This document shows positions 26,318-34,617 of a DNA stretch of 64,000 nt, one piece after another; the stretch's first letter is position 1; each line of letters opens with the position of its first letter. Source of the stretch: Gracilimonas sp. GTDB lineage: Bacteria > Bacteroidota > Rhodothermia > Balneolales > Balneolaceae. A model generated the notes under the pieces. That model saw only the letters and a list, made by a program, of their open reading frames with translations, was not told where the DNA came from and made no database searches. The stretch is from assembly GCF_014762685.1 (NCBI RefSeq), contig NZ_JABURM010000005.1, forward strand, positions 620,001-684,000. Reading direction: 5' to 3'. A program made the position numbers and the translations under genes.

Positions 26318-27019
26318 ATGAAAGGTATTATTCTCGCAGGCGGTACCGGTTCCAGGCTTTATCCTTTAACCAAGGTTACAAATAAACATCTGCTCCCGAT
26401 AGGGGAGAAACCGATGATTTATCATCCCATTGAAAAGTTGACAGAAGCCGGGATTGAAGAAATTCTAATTGTGACCGGAACGGAGCATATGGGTGATGTA
26501 GTAAATTTACTGGGCTCAGGAAAAGATTTTGGCTGTCGGTTTACTTACAAGGTTCAGGATGAAGCAGGGGGTATTGCCCAGGCTTTAGGGCTTGCCGAAA
26601 ATTTTGCCGGAGATGAACCTGTAATAGTAATTTTGGGAGATAATATTTTTGAGGCTTCACTGAAAAAGGCCGTCAGTAATTATGAAGGAAGCGGGGCTCA
26701 AATCTTGATAAAAGAAGTTCCAGATCCTCAGCGATACGGTGTAGCCGAATTAGATGGTGGACAAGTTATTTCTATCGAAGAAAAACCGGATAACCCCAAA
26801 ACTAATTATGCAGTCACAGGAATTTATTTTTACGATTCCAAAGTGTTTGAATGCATAAAAACGCTGACACCCTCCGGCCGGGGAGAGCTGGAAATTACGG
26901 ATGTCAATAATTTTTATATCCGGAAAGGGGAAATGAAAAGCACGGTATTGGAAGGGTGGTGGACAGACGCCGGAACCCCGGAATCCTATAAAATTGCTAA
27001 CGAGTTGGCCAGAGGTTAA
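26318..27019 (+). CDS. rmlA: Glucose-1-phosphate thymidylyltransferase-like nucleotidyltransferase (short type)
   Basis: Makes dTDP-glucose from dTTP and glucose-1-phosphate, the first step to dTDP-L-rhamnose. The 233 residues carry the nucleotidyltransferase signature GIILAGGTGSRLYPLT and KHLLPIGEKPMIYHP, with GDNIF and EEKPDNPKTNYAVTGIYFYD downstream and GWWTDAGTPESY near the end. It is about 55 residues shorter than E. coli RmlA and lacks the C-terminal helical part, as in the short sugar-nucleotidyltransferase subgroup. The operon context (rmlD, rmlC, rmlB follow) supports the role. The gap to rmlD is one base. Confidence 0.9.
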   Translation: MKGIILAGGTGSRLYPLTKVTNKHLLPIGEKPMIYHPIEKLTEAGIEEILIVTGTEHMGDVVNLLGSGKDFGCRFTYKVQDEAGGIAQALGLAENFAGDEPVIVILGDNIFEASLKKAVSNYEGSGAQILIKEVPDPQRYGVAELDGGQVISIEEKPDNPKTNYAVTGIYFYDSKVFECIKTLTPSGRGELEITDVNNFYIRKGEMKSTVLEGWWTDAGTPESYKIANELARG

Positions 27020-27020
27020 A

Positions 27021-27884
27021 ATGCGGATTTTGATTACAGGCGGAAATGGACAGCTTGGCAATGAATGGGTCAGATATCTGAATAAACAGGGTGTTGAATT
27101 TATAGCCCTTCCATCTTCTGATCTGGATATTACCGACCATGAAGATGTGAGACGTGTCTTAAGTAATTTAAAGCCGGACAGAATTATAAATTGTGCAGCT
27201 TATACGAATGTGGATCAGGCTGAGGATGAACAGGAGAAGGCTTTTGCCGTAAATGAAGGAGGGGTTAGAAACTTGGGAGACTATTGTGCTTCCAATGGTA
27301 TAAAATTGATCCATTTTTCTACGGATTATGTGTTTCCCGGTACGGAAGAAGATTATAAGAAATACCCGGAGGGTTACACGGAAGATCACCCCACTAATCC
27401 GATTAATACCTATGGAGAAAGTAAGCTGGCCGGAGAAAAAGCAATAGAAAGATCAGGATGTGACTACTTGATTATCCGTGTGTCATGGCTGTGTGGGAAA
27501 TTTGGAAATAATTTTGTGAAAACGATGTTGCGACTGGCTTCTGAACGGGATCAGTTGAGCGTTGTGCATGATCAGTATGGTTGTCCTACTTTTACTCAAA
27601 ATGTAGTGGAGAATGGTTGGGTATTACTGGAAAATAATATATCAGGAACTTACCATCTGACTTCTAAAGGGAAAATTACCTGGTATGATTTTGCAAAAGA
27701 GATTTTTACTCAATCAAAGACAGACGTAAAGTTAGAACCCGTAAGCAGCACCGAATTTCCTGTTAAAGCCAAACGTCCGTCTTTTTCACTGTTAAGTACT
27801 CGAAAAATTGCTAACATCCCCGACATTTCTCTTATTGATTGGAAGAAAGGATTAACAAATTTGTTGGCAGAACTTAAATCATGA
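27021..27884 (+). CDS. rmlD: dTDP-4-dehydrorhamnose reductase
   Basis: Last step of dTDP-L-rhamnose synthesis: NAD(P)H-dependent reduction of the 4-keto intermediate. I start at ATG 27021 (MRILITGGNGQLG), one base after rmlA ends; an upstream in-frame ATG lies within rmlA. The product is 287 residues of the extended short-chain dehydrogenase type. It has GGNGQLG at the N-terminus, NCAAYTNVDQAE, the catalytic YGESKLAGE (Tyr-x3-Lys), and STDYVFPG. The stop overlaps the rmlC start (ATGA). Confidence 0.94.
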   Translation: MRILITGGNGQLGNEWVRYLNKQGVEFIALPSSDLDITDHEDVRRVLSNLKPDRIINCAAYTNVDQAEDEQEKAFAVNEGGVRNLGDYCASNGIKLIHFSTDYVFPGTEEDYKKYPEGYTEDHPTNPINTYGESKLAGEKAIERSGCDYLIIRVSWLCGKFGNNFVKTMLRLASERDQLSVVHDQYGCPTFTQNVVENGWVLLENNISGTYHLTSKGKITWYDFAKEIFTQSKTDVKLEPVSSTEFPVKAKRPSFSLLSTRKIANIPDISLIDWKKGLTNLLAELKS

Positions 27885-28426
27885 AAATATCTGAAACACG
27901 TATTCCTGCAGTTAAAATAATTGAACCCCAAGTATTTGAAGATGACCGGGGATATTTCTTTGAAGCTTATCGGAAAGAAATGCTCAGTAACGCCGGAATT
28001 GAAGAAGAATTTGTACAGGATAATGTTTCAAAATCTTATAAAAATGCCGTTCGTGGATTACACTACCAAATTGAAAACCCACAGGCCAAGCTGGTGCAAT
28101 GCGTTAAAGGAGCAATTCTTGATGTGGCGGTGGATTTACGGCAGAATTCACCCTCCTTCGGGAATTACGTGGCTATTAAATTATCGGATGTCAGCAAGCG
28201 GATGCTGTACATTCCCCAGGGATTTGCCCATGGTTTTTCGGTGCTTTCCGATGAAGCCATTGTGACCTATAAATGTTCAGATTATTACAATGCCGAAGGG
28301 GAGCGAGGCATTCGTTGGGATGATCCATTGATTCGAATAAACTGGGATGTACACCGTCCTATACTTTCCGAAAAAGATCGAAAACTCCCATTATTCTCAT
28401 CCATCAAAGAAGAAGACTTATTTTAA
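27881..28426 (+). CDS. rmlC: dTDP-4-dehydrorhamnose 3,5-epimerase
   Basis: Cupin-fold epimerase acting between rmlB and rmlD steps. The 181 residues contain DDRGYFFEAY, the RGLHYQ motif (catalytic His), CVKGAILDVAVDLR, FAHGFSVL and the catalytic Tyr region KCSDYYN. All family landmarks are present at normal length. It overlaps rmlD by four bases and is followed after one base by rmlB. Confidence 0.95.
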   Translation: MKISETRIPAVKIIEPQVFEDDRGYFFEAYRKEMLSNAGIEEEFVQDNVSKSYKNAVRGLHYQIENPQAKLVQCVKGAILDVAVDLRQNSPSFGNYVAIKLSDVSKRMLYIPQGFAHGFSVLSDEAIVTYKCSDYYNAEGERGIRWDDPLIRINWDVHRPILSEKDRKLPLFSSIKEEDLF

Positions 28427-28427
28427 T

Positions 28428-29432
28428 ATGCGCATTATTGTAACAGGAGGAGCTGGGTTTATAGGTTCTAACCTTATTTTAAGACTTTATGATCAACATC
28501 CGGACTGGGAAATTCTCAATCTGGATAAACTTACTTATGCCTCGGACCAAACATACCTGAAGTCCCTGAAAGATTCAGGCAGATACTATTTCAAGAAAGT
28601 AGATTTGGTAAACAGGCATGAGGTCCACGATGTAGTACAAACATTCAAACCTCAAGGCGTTTTTCACTTGGCAGCAGAATCTCATGTGGATAATTCTATA
28701 CAGGGACCGGAGCCTTTTATTCAATCTAACATTGTAGGAACCTTCAATATTTTAGAAGAATGCCGCTTGTTTTGGAAGGAAGATGAGGAGTCGTGGAAAA
28801 AATATCGATTTCTGCACGTTTCCACGGATGAGGTTTATGGAGAACTGGAAGAGGATGGATTTTTTAATGAAGAAACTCCTTATGCACCTAATTCACCGTA
28901 CTCAGCTTCTAAAGCCGGCAGCGATTTTATCGTCCGTTCTTATTATCAGACCTATGGAATGAATGTGGTAACAACCAACTGCTCAAACAATTATGGTCCG
29001 CATCAGCACGATGAAAAACTTATTCCGGTAGTGATCAGAAATGCTATTAATCATAACGAAATACCGGTGTATGGAAAAGGGGAAAACATTCGAGACTGGT
29101 TGTTTGTACATAATCATTGTGATGCTTTAGAAGTGGCTTTCAACAAAGGTAAGGCTGGAGAAACGTATACTATTGGCGGGAATAATGAATGGAAAAATAT
29201 AGACCTGGTTCGCAAAATTTGTGACATCCTGAATGAAGAGGTTGGGAAGGGTCCTGATGGAGATTATAAGAACCTGATTACCTTTGTGTCTGATCGCCTG
29301 GGACACGATTTCCGTTATGCCATTGATGCTTCCAAAATAAAAAATGAACTCGGCTGGGAACCCTCTCAGGATTTTGACGGAATGCTCCGCCAAACAATTT
29401 TGTGGTACGTAAACAAGTATAATTCTAAGTGA
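28428..29432 (+). CDS. rmlB: dTDP-glucose 4,6-dehydratase
   Basis: Converts dTDP-glucose to the 4-keto-6-deoxy sugar. The start at ATG 28428 (MRIIVTGGAGFIGSN) gives 334 residues; the frame is open 27 codons upstream inside rmlC, but those are not expected in the protein. The NAD-binding GGAGFIGSN, STDEVYGEL and the catalytic YSASKAGSD (Tyr-x3-Lys) are intact, as are NCSNNYGPHQ and RDWLFV. It is the last gene of the rmlADCB operon and is followed by a long perfect hairpin. Confidence 0.96.
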   Translation: MRIIVTGGAGFIGSNLILRLYDQHPDWEILNLDKLTYASDQTYLKSLKDSGRYYFKKVDLVNRHEVHDVVQTFKPQGVFHLAAESHVDNSIQGPEPFIQSNIVGTFNILEECRLFWKEDEESWKKYRFLHVSTDEVYGELEEDGFFNEETPYAPNSPYSASKAGSDFIVRSYYQTYGMNVVTTNCSNNYGPHQHDEKLIPVVIRNAINHNEIPVYGKGENIRDWLFVHNHCDALEVAFNKGKAGETYTIGGNNEWKNIDLVRKICDILNEEVGKGPDGDYKNLITFVSDRLGHDFRYAIDASKIKNELGWEPSQDFDGMLRQTILWYVNKYNSK

Positions 29433-29433
29433 A

Positions 29434-29483
29434 TGAATGTTAAATGCTAAATGTAGTTTCAACTGTTTAGCATTTAACATTCA
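29434..29483. repeat. 18-bp perfect inverted repeat (hairpin) after rmlB
   Basis: Arms TGAATGTTAAATGCTAAA (29434-29451) and its exact complement (29466-29483) with a 14-base loop, starting two bases after the rmlB stop. It may act as an AT-rich transcription end or processing signal. It lacks a proper T-run, so terminator status is uncertain. Confidence 0.7.
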
Positions 29484-29516
29484 AAATTTAAAATTCAAAA
29501 AGAACAAATCGAGATT

Positions 29517-29990
29517 ATGGCTAAGAGACAGTATTGGTTAATGAAATCGGAACCGGAAGACTACAGCATTGACGACCTTAAAAAAGATGGGGAAACCCCC
29601 TGGACAGGAGTCAGGAATTATGGAGCCCGTAATTTTATGCGTGATGAAATGAATGTGGGAGACGGGGTTCTTTTTTATCATTCTAACATCTCAACGCCGG
29701 TTATTGTGGGAGCGATGGAAGTATCGAGTGAGCCATATCCCGATCCGCTACAATTCGATCCCAATTCAAAATATTTTGATGAAAAAAGCTCTGAAAGCGA
29801 ACCTCGCTGGCAATTGGTGGATGTGAAATTTGTTCAGAAGTTTGAAAATCCCGTTACCCGAGATGCCATGAAGGAAGAAGCGGCACTTGACGACATGGAA
29901 TTATTTCGCCTGGCTCGCCATTCCATCACTCCAGTGCGAGAAGAAGAATGGAAAAAAATTCACGAAATGGCCGGCGCTGAGATTAAGTAG
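29517..29990 (+). CDS. EVE domain-containing protein
   Basis: A 157-residue protein with the EVE family opening QYWLMKSEPEDYSIDDL, then WTGVRNYGARNFMRDEM, GDGVLFYHSN and ASEPYPDP-like SSEPYPDPLQFD. EVE domains are PUA/YTH-like modules that bind modified nucleotides in DNA or RNA; in bacteria they are found alone or fused to restriction factors. This one is a stand-alone domain at full family length. The neighbours do not indicate which nucleic acid it reads. Confidence 0.9.
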   Translation: MAKRQYWLMKSEPEDYSIDDLKKDGETPWTGVRNYGARNFMRDEMNVGDGVLFYHSNISTPVIVGAMEVSSEPYPDPLQFDPNSKYFDEKSSESEPRWQLVDVKFVQKFENPVTRDAMKEEAALDDMELFRLARHSITPVREEEWKKIHEMAGAEIK

Positions 29991-30040
29991 TTTCGGTTGG
30001 AAGATAGTTTTAAAAAGTTGGGTTTTTCTATCCAATATAA

Positions 30041-30275
30041 CAGTGTACTATCCCTTCGGGATTTGTTGGAATGTAGATATGCTGCACCCCGGACTTGCGT
30101 CTGGGGCTATTTTCTGTCGTCACTCTGTGACTGTTTGAATCAAGCATTTCCAACTCAAGTTGATATGCGGAACCATTACCCATTATCCTGCGTGAGTATC
30201 GCATATGAGCAATATAGTCCCGGATGGGACGGCATAAAACAATCCTTTCAACACCGGGGTTTTTTCTTATATATT
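30041..30275. repeat. Non-coding multi-hairpin repeat element
   Basis: The 313 bases between the EVE gene and the hydrolase gene hold no convincing gene. They contain a chain of short hairpins: ATCCC-TTC-GGGAT (30050-30062), CCCCGGAC-ttgc-GTCTGGGG (near 30087-30106), GTCAC-TCT-GTGAC, GTCCC-GGAT-GGGAC and a final CACCGGGGTTTTTT. A shorter relative sharing ATCCC-NCC/TTC-GGGATTT is near 63287. It looks like a decayed, dispersed REP-like repeat. Chance reading frames across it are not genes. Confidence 0.6.
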
Positions 30276-30303
30276 TTATCTTCTTTCTCAAATCAATTTG
30301 TTC

Positions 30304-31107
30304 ATGGATCGAATCAAAAAATTCTTGATCTCAACCGGTACTGTACTCCTTGTATCCTATGTCACTATTTGTGGATATTTTTTCTTTGTGCAGGAACACA
30401 TCATTTTTCGGGCAACACCATTAGATACAGACCATACATACGCATATCACTTTTCTTTTGAGGAACGATGGTTTGAGCCGGAAGAAGGCGTTAAAATTCA
30501 TGCCATTCACGCTTTTGCAGATTCAGCCAAGGGATTGGTCATATATTTTCATGGAAACCGCGGTTCAAACAATACCAATCAAACCAAATTTAACCTGTTT
30601 CTGAATGAGGGGTATGATGTTCTTTACCCGGATTATCGGGAATATGGAAAAAGCACCGGAAGGCTCTGGAATGAAGATGATTTAGTGGGCGATATGAGAT
30701 TCTTGTATTCCCAAATGGCGAAGGAATACGAAGAAGATTCGATTATTTTGGTGGGATATTCCCTTGGAGCCGGAGTTGCTGCAGAAATAGCTGCAGTTAA
30801 TGATCCCAAAATGCTGATTATGTGGACACCATTTTACAGTCTGCTGGATATGAAAGACAACCAATTTCCATTTCTCCCGGATTTCCTCGTTCGTTATCCT
30901 TTAAGAACCGATTTGGCACTTCAGAAAATCGAAGAGCCGATACATATTTTTTATGCGGAGGAGGATCAGGTTTTACCGGTTGAACAGTCTCTGCGGCTCA
31001 CCGAATTTCTGAAAGAAGATGATAGTTATCACGTGCTGGAAGAGCAAGGCCACGGTTGGATTTATAGAAATGGAGAGCTGGTGGAAAAGATAAAATCAAT
31101 TCTTTAA
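30304..31107 (+). CDS. Membrane-anchored alpha/beta hydrolase
   Basis: I use ATG 30304 (267 residues); a TTG two codons earlier is possible. One N-terminal membrane helix (about residues 9-30) anchors the protein. The hydrolase domain has YFHGNRGSNNTN (oxyanion region), the nucleophile elbow GYSLGAG, an acid in YAEEDQVLP and the catalytic His in EQGHGWIY. It resembles BEM46/ABHD13-like serine hydrolases. The substrate is unknown. It runs tail to tail with the next gene; the two stop codons overlap by four bases. Confidence 0.85.
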   Translation: MDRIKKFLISTGTVLLVSYVTICGYFFFVQEHIIFRATPLDTDHTYAYHFSFEERWFEPEEGVKIHAIHAFADSAKGLVIYFHGNRGSNNTNQTKFNLFLNEGYDVLYPDYREYGKSTGRLWNEDDLVGDMRFLYSQMAKEYEEDSIILVGYSLGAGVAAEIAAVNDPKMLIMWTPFYSLLDMKDNQFPFLPDFLVRYPLRTDLALQKIEEPIHIFYAEEDQVLPVEQSLRLTEFLKEDDSYHVLEEQGHGWIYRNGELVEKIKSIL

Positions 31108-32156
31108 GTCTTTAGTAAATCAAGTGGGTCTTCTGCGTTGCCAATAATGGCTTCAATAGCATCGGTAAGAGTTACAAGCCCAATGATTTTTTCATCTTCC
31201 ATCACCAAAGCCAATTCATGATGCTCTTCCTGGAAACGGTCGATCAATGTACTGGTTGGCAGATCCGGAGAGACAACCATTTTTGGCCAGTCAAAATCGT
31301 CCAGCACTTTTCTGCCTTCCAGCAGATCTTCGATATTGGCGGTTATTTGAGGCGTATATAATATTCCCTTGAAATCATCAACAGACTTTCCCACCAGGGG
31401 ATAACGGGTATGCATATTTTTGCGGATGATGTCCAGATTATCTTCAAAGGATTTTCCCGTGCTAAGGCTTAAAATTTCATCCCGGGGAATCATGATTTCT
31501 TTGACGGGAATATGTTCGATTTCCAGCGCGTTGAGGACCTCTTTCTGTCTGTCATCATCAAGATCACCGGTTTTCAGAAGAGATACCATTTTCGACCGCA
31601 TGTCTTTTTTAGCAGATGAGGATTCCCCATTAATCCATGAGCGCTCCATCTCTATACCAAATATCCTCAGCGTGGCCTTGGTAACCCAATCCCCAAAAAG
31701 AAGAAAAGGATAGATCGAATAGGTCCACCAGTAAAGAGGTGTTGCACAGTATTTGGCTACTGTTTTTGCACGCTCAACGCCAACATACGTTGGTGCCTGC
31801 TCTCCCCAAATAGTATGTATGATATTGATGACAGTAACGGACAATACAATGGAAATGGCATGCGTTGAAACAGCCCCGATTGAATCGGTGGCAAAGAGTA
31901 ATTTAATGAGCTCGGTAACTGCCGGCTCTGCGATCACACCTAACAAAATACTGGTGGTTGTGATACCGATCTGACAGGAGGTGAGGTAGATTTCAAGGGT
32001 TTCCGTCATTTTCCATGCGCGGTTCAGGCCGGGCGTGTCTTCAAGCTCATCGCGGTTGTATTGGCGAAGTCGGGTGAGGGCAAACTCAGTAGCCACGTAA
32101 AATGCATTCAGTAAAAGAAGGATGAGCCCGCTAAATAAGCGTATAAATAATTCCAT
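31104..32156 (-). CDS. DUF21/CBS-domain membrane protein (CNNM/CorC-like)
   Basis: A 350-residue protein. An N-terminal DUF21 region of three or four membrane helices covers about residues 1-140 (LILLLLNAFYVATEFALTRLR, CQIGITTTSILLGVIAEPAV). A cytoplasmic pair of CBS domains follows (about 200-345: IMIPRDEILSLS, LVGKSVDDFKGILY, HHELALVMEDEKIIGLVTLTDAIEAI). The C-terminal CorC_HlyC domain found in longer relatives is missing, but the end is natural for short paralogues. The family is linked to Mg2+/cation export. A second, longer homologue lies at 59202-60584. Confidence 0.88.
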   Translation of the reverse strand: MELFIRLFSGLILLLLNAFYVATEFALTRLRQYNRDELEDTPGLNRAWKMTETLEIYLTSCQIGITTTSILLGVIAEPAVTELIKLLFATDSIGAVSTHAISIVLSVTVINIIHTIWGEQAPTYVGVERAKTVAKYCATPLYWWTYSIYPFLLFGDWVTKATLRIFGIEMERSWINGESSSAKKDMRSKMVSLLKTGDLDDDRQKEVLNALEIEHIPVKEIMIPRDEILSLSTGKSFEDNLDIIRKNMHTRYPLVGKSVDDFKGILYTPQITANIEDLLEGRKVLDDFDWPKMVVSPDLPTSTLIDRFQEEHHELALVMEDEKIIGLVTLTDAIEAIIGNAEDPLDLLKT

Positions 32157-32314
32157 CGATTCTATGTGATCTGACAGTTACGCTGCAATAAAATGAAACA
32201 GGGTGACAAGTTCTGTCGCTGTGCATTATTATATTTATCTTCAAAACTAAAAGGGAAATAACAACATTCCTCTTATTCACTCGACTTCGAATACTAAACC
32301 TTTAATTTTACTAC

Positions 32315-33628
32315 ATGGAACTCATTTCAGGGATTATTTTACTTGTTGGTTTGATTTTCGGCTATGCCATTGCCCATTTCAAATCCAAATCCGAAAGCTC
32401 CCGGCTGGAAGAGCGGAATCAGAATTTGAAAGAACAGCTGGAGGAGGCAGAATCCGAATTAGCGGAGAAATCCCGGAGAGCAAGTGAACTGGATAAGGAA
32501 CTGGCAACCCGCAATGCCGATTACCGAAATTTACAGGAACGGCTCAACGAGCAGAAGAAAGAACTGGCCGAAATGCAGGAGCAGCTCACTACACAATTCG
32601 AGAACCTGGCCAATAAAATCCTGGAAGAGAAATCTGAAAAATTCACTAAGCAAAATAAGGAGCAAATTGATCAGCTCTTGAATCCGCTTGGGGAAAAATT
32701 AGAAGCTTTCAAGAAGAAAGTGGAGGAGACTTATAATGAAGAAAACCGGCAGCGGGCAACACTGAAAGAGCAAATTCGTCAGATGGGAGAGCTGAACCAG
32801 AAGATGAGTGAGGATGCTAAAAACCTTACCAGGGCGCTTAAAGGCGATTCCAAAACGCAGGGGAATTGGGGCGAAGTAATTTTACAGCGGATCCTTGAAA
32901 AATCGGGTATACGCAAGGATGAAGAATACTATACCGAACAAAGCGTGAATACGGAAGAAGGCAAGCGCATTCGTCCTGATGTAGTGGTACGACTGCCGGA
33001 TGAAAAATATATCATCATTGATTCCAAAGTTTCGCTGACCGGTTATGAGAAATTCAGCTCAGCCGAAGAAGAGAATCAGCAGAAAAAGGCCTTAAAAGAG
33101 CACATCAATTCTATTCGCACGCATGTAAAGGGGCTGAGCGAGAAAAATTACCAGCATATTCACGGAGAGAAAAGCCCGGATTTTGTACTCCTGTTCATTC
33201 CTATTGAACCGGCATTTGGTATTGCTCTGCAGCACGATTCTGATCTTTACTACGAAGCGTTTGATAAGAATATCGTGATTGTAAGTCCATCGACATTGTT
33301 AGCCACTCTGGCTACCATAGACAGCGTTTGGAAGCAGGAATACCAAAACAAAAACGCCATGGAAATTGCCAAGCGCGGCGGAGCTTTATATGACAAATTC
33401 GTGCTGTTTGTGGAAAGCATGAATGATATCGGCCAACGCATCCGCCAAACTCAGGATAGCTACGATGAGGCGATGGGCAGGCTTTCAACCGGTGCTGGAA
33501 ATCTTGTTCGCCAGGCCGAGATGATTCGAAAACTTGGTGCCAAAACTTCCAAACAGCTTCCGAATGGAATGAGTGCTGAGATTGAAGAAGATGAACTGCT
33601 GGAAGAAGGTGCCTCGTCTGAAGAATAA
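32315..33628 (+). CDS. rmuC: DNA recombination protein RmuC homologue
   Basis: A 437-residue protein with an N-terminal membrane segment (residues 4-19, GIILLVGLIFGYAIAH), a long coiled coil (about 22-160, dense in E, K, Q, L) and the RmuC nuclease-like core. Core phrases are GNWGEVILQRILEKSG, RPDVVVRLPDEKYIIIDSKVSL, FVLLFIPIEPAF and TLLATLATIDSVWKQE. RmuC limits inversions between short inverted repeats in E. coli; its core is related to PD-(D/E)XK nucleases. It lies directly upstream of the palindromic repeat elements at 33652-34478. No operon partner is evident. Confidence 0.94.
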   Translation: MELISGIILLVGLIFGYAIAHFKSKSESSRLEERNQNLKEQLEEAESELAEKSRRASELDKELATRNADYRNLQERLNEQKKELAEMQEQLTTQFENLANKILEEKSEKFTKQNKEQIDQLLNPLGEKLEAFKKKVEETYNEENRQRATLKEQIRQMGELNQKMSEDAKNLTRALKGDSKTQGNWGEVILQRILEKSGIRKDEEYYTEQSVNTEEGKRIRPDVVVRLPDEKYIIIDSKVSLTGYEKFSSAEEENQQKKALKEHINSIRTHVKGLSEKNYQHIHGEKSPDFVLLFIPIEPAFGIALQHDSDLYYEAFDKNIVIVSPSTLLATLATIDSVWKQEYQNKNAMEIAKRGGALYDKFVLFVESMNDIGQRIRQTQDSYDEAMGRLSTGAGNLVRQAEMIRKLGAKTSKQLPNGMSAEIEEDELLEEGASSEE

Positions 33629-33651
33629 ATGGTCAATCCTTTATGCCCTCA

Positions 33652-33824
33652 CGCACATCCCTCTCGTTTGGTTTTGGGAAACCAAACGGGGTCTCCCTTC
33701 AAAGGGAGAATTATCTCAAATAAACCCTTAAATAAAGAAATAATTAGCATTCAATATTACCTGGGATAGAACCCCTTAGAAGGGGGATACAAAATCTTCT
33801 TGAAGATTTTGCGGGGGATGTGCG
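33652..33824. repeat. Structured palindromic element, copy 1
   Basis: Bounded by inverted termini CGCACATCCC (33652-33661) and GGGATGTGCG (33815-33824). It contains four hairpins in order: CGTTTGGTTT/AAACCAAACG (33665-33688), CTCCCTT/AAGGGAG (near 33693), CCCCTT/AAGGGG (near 33771) and AAAATCTTC/GAAGATTTT (near 33791). Copy 2 on the other side of the DUF559 gene has the same order and orientation. Confidence 0.88.
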
Positions 33825-33883
33825 GTAGCTTAAATAGGCCCAAACTCCTTGTCCTTGAACTTAGATACCTTCCTGCGGCCTCC

Positions 33884-34264
33884 TTACAATTCATTATTGC
33901 CTAATGCCTGAATGTGTTGGTTCAAATAACTCAATACGCCCTGCATATTCTGTTTTACTTCCACATCATCCACCCGGACGAAGGTAACACCCAAAGCTTC
34001 AATTCGCTTCTGGCGATTTTTGTCATGGATGAATTTTTCGGGATTGTCATGGCTCACTCCGTCAATTTCCACTGCTAACATGATTTCGTGGCAATAGAAA
34101 TCCACAATATACTCAAGGATGGGTACCTGACGGTGAAATTCCACTCCCAATGCTTTGCCCTTGATTTGCTCCCATAGTAGAACTTCACTGAGTGTGCTAT
34201 TTTTCCTTAGCTGTCTGGCTAGGTTTTTGAGTTTTCGGTTATATGGAAGAATTTTATTGGGCAT
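33884..34264 (-). CDS. DUF559 (Vsr-like endonuclease fold) protein
   Basis: A 126-residue protein with all DUF559 marks: an N-terminal helix pair (KNLARQLRKNSTLSEVLLWEQI), FHRQVPILEYIVDFYCHE, the acidic site AVEIDGVSHDN, then KNRQKRIEALGVTFVRVDD. The Asp and Glu in VDFY and VEIDG match the catalytic region of PD-(D/E)XK/very-short-patch-repair-like nucleases. The cellular role of the family is not established. The gene sits exactly between two copies of a structured palindromic repeat (termini 60 bases after its stop and 23 bases before its start). That suggests it travels with, or acts on, those repeats. Confidence 0.88.
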   Translation of the reverse strand: MPNKILPYNRKLKNLARQLRKNSTLSEVLLWEQIKGKALGVEFHRQVPILEYIVDFYCHEIMLAVEIDGVSHDNPEKFIHDKNRQKRIEALGVTFVRVDDVEVKQNMQGVLSYLNQHIQALGNNEL

Positions 34265-34286
34265 TGCTTATGAGTTTGTGTCCTGA

Positions 34287-34478
34287 CGCACATCCCTCTC
34301 GTTGAGAGCTAAAGCTCCCAACGGGTCTCCCTTCCAAAGGGAGAATTATTTAAAATTAGCCCATAAATTAAATTACCAACAGGAAAACAATACTACCTGA
34401 GATAGAAATTTCCAAAGAGAAAATCCCCCTTAGAAGGGGGATACAAAATTTTTCCAATAATTTTGCGGGGGATGTGCG
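34287..34478. repeat. Structured palindromic element, copy 2
   Basis: Direct-repeat partner of the element at 33652-33824: left terminus CGCACATCCC (34287-34296), right terminus GGGATGTGCG (34469-34478). The first internal hairpin (34300-34323, CGTTGAGAGCT/AGCTCCCAACG, one mismatch) differs in sequence from that of copy 1 yet keeps pairing. CTCCCTT/AAGGGAG and CCCCCTT/AAGGGGG hairpins and the GCGGGGGATGTGCGGTAG end are shared. The rest of 34265-34617 has no gene. Confidence 0.88.
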
Positions 34479-34617
34479 GTAGTTTAATTCAATTTCAAAA
34501 GTAAAATACGGGTAGTTATCACAGTTTTCTTCATAAAAATACAACAGGTTGGTGCAGATTTAAGGAAACAAATTTCTCCAAAATCAGTTTCTCCTTCAAA
34601 AATGATACCTTTGGCTT

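Noticed and set aside
27881-28265. Second frame across rmlC (114 codons)
   Set aside because: Out-of-frame shadow of rmlC, which has all catalytic motifs.
29997-30461. 154-codon plus-strand frame and an 87-codon minus-strand frame across the hairpin-rich gap
   Set aside because: Both cross the repeat hairpins, have Cys-rich improbable translations, and the first runs far into the hydrolase gene in another frame.
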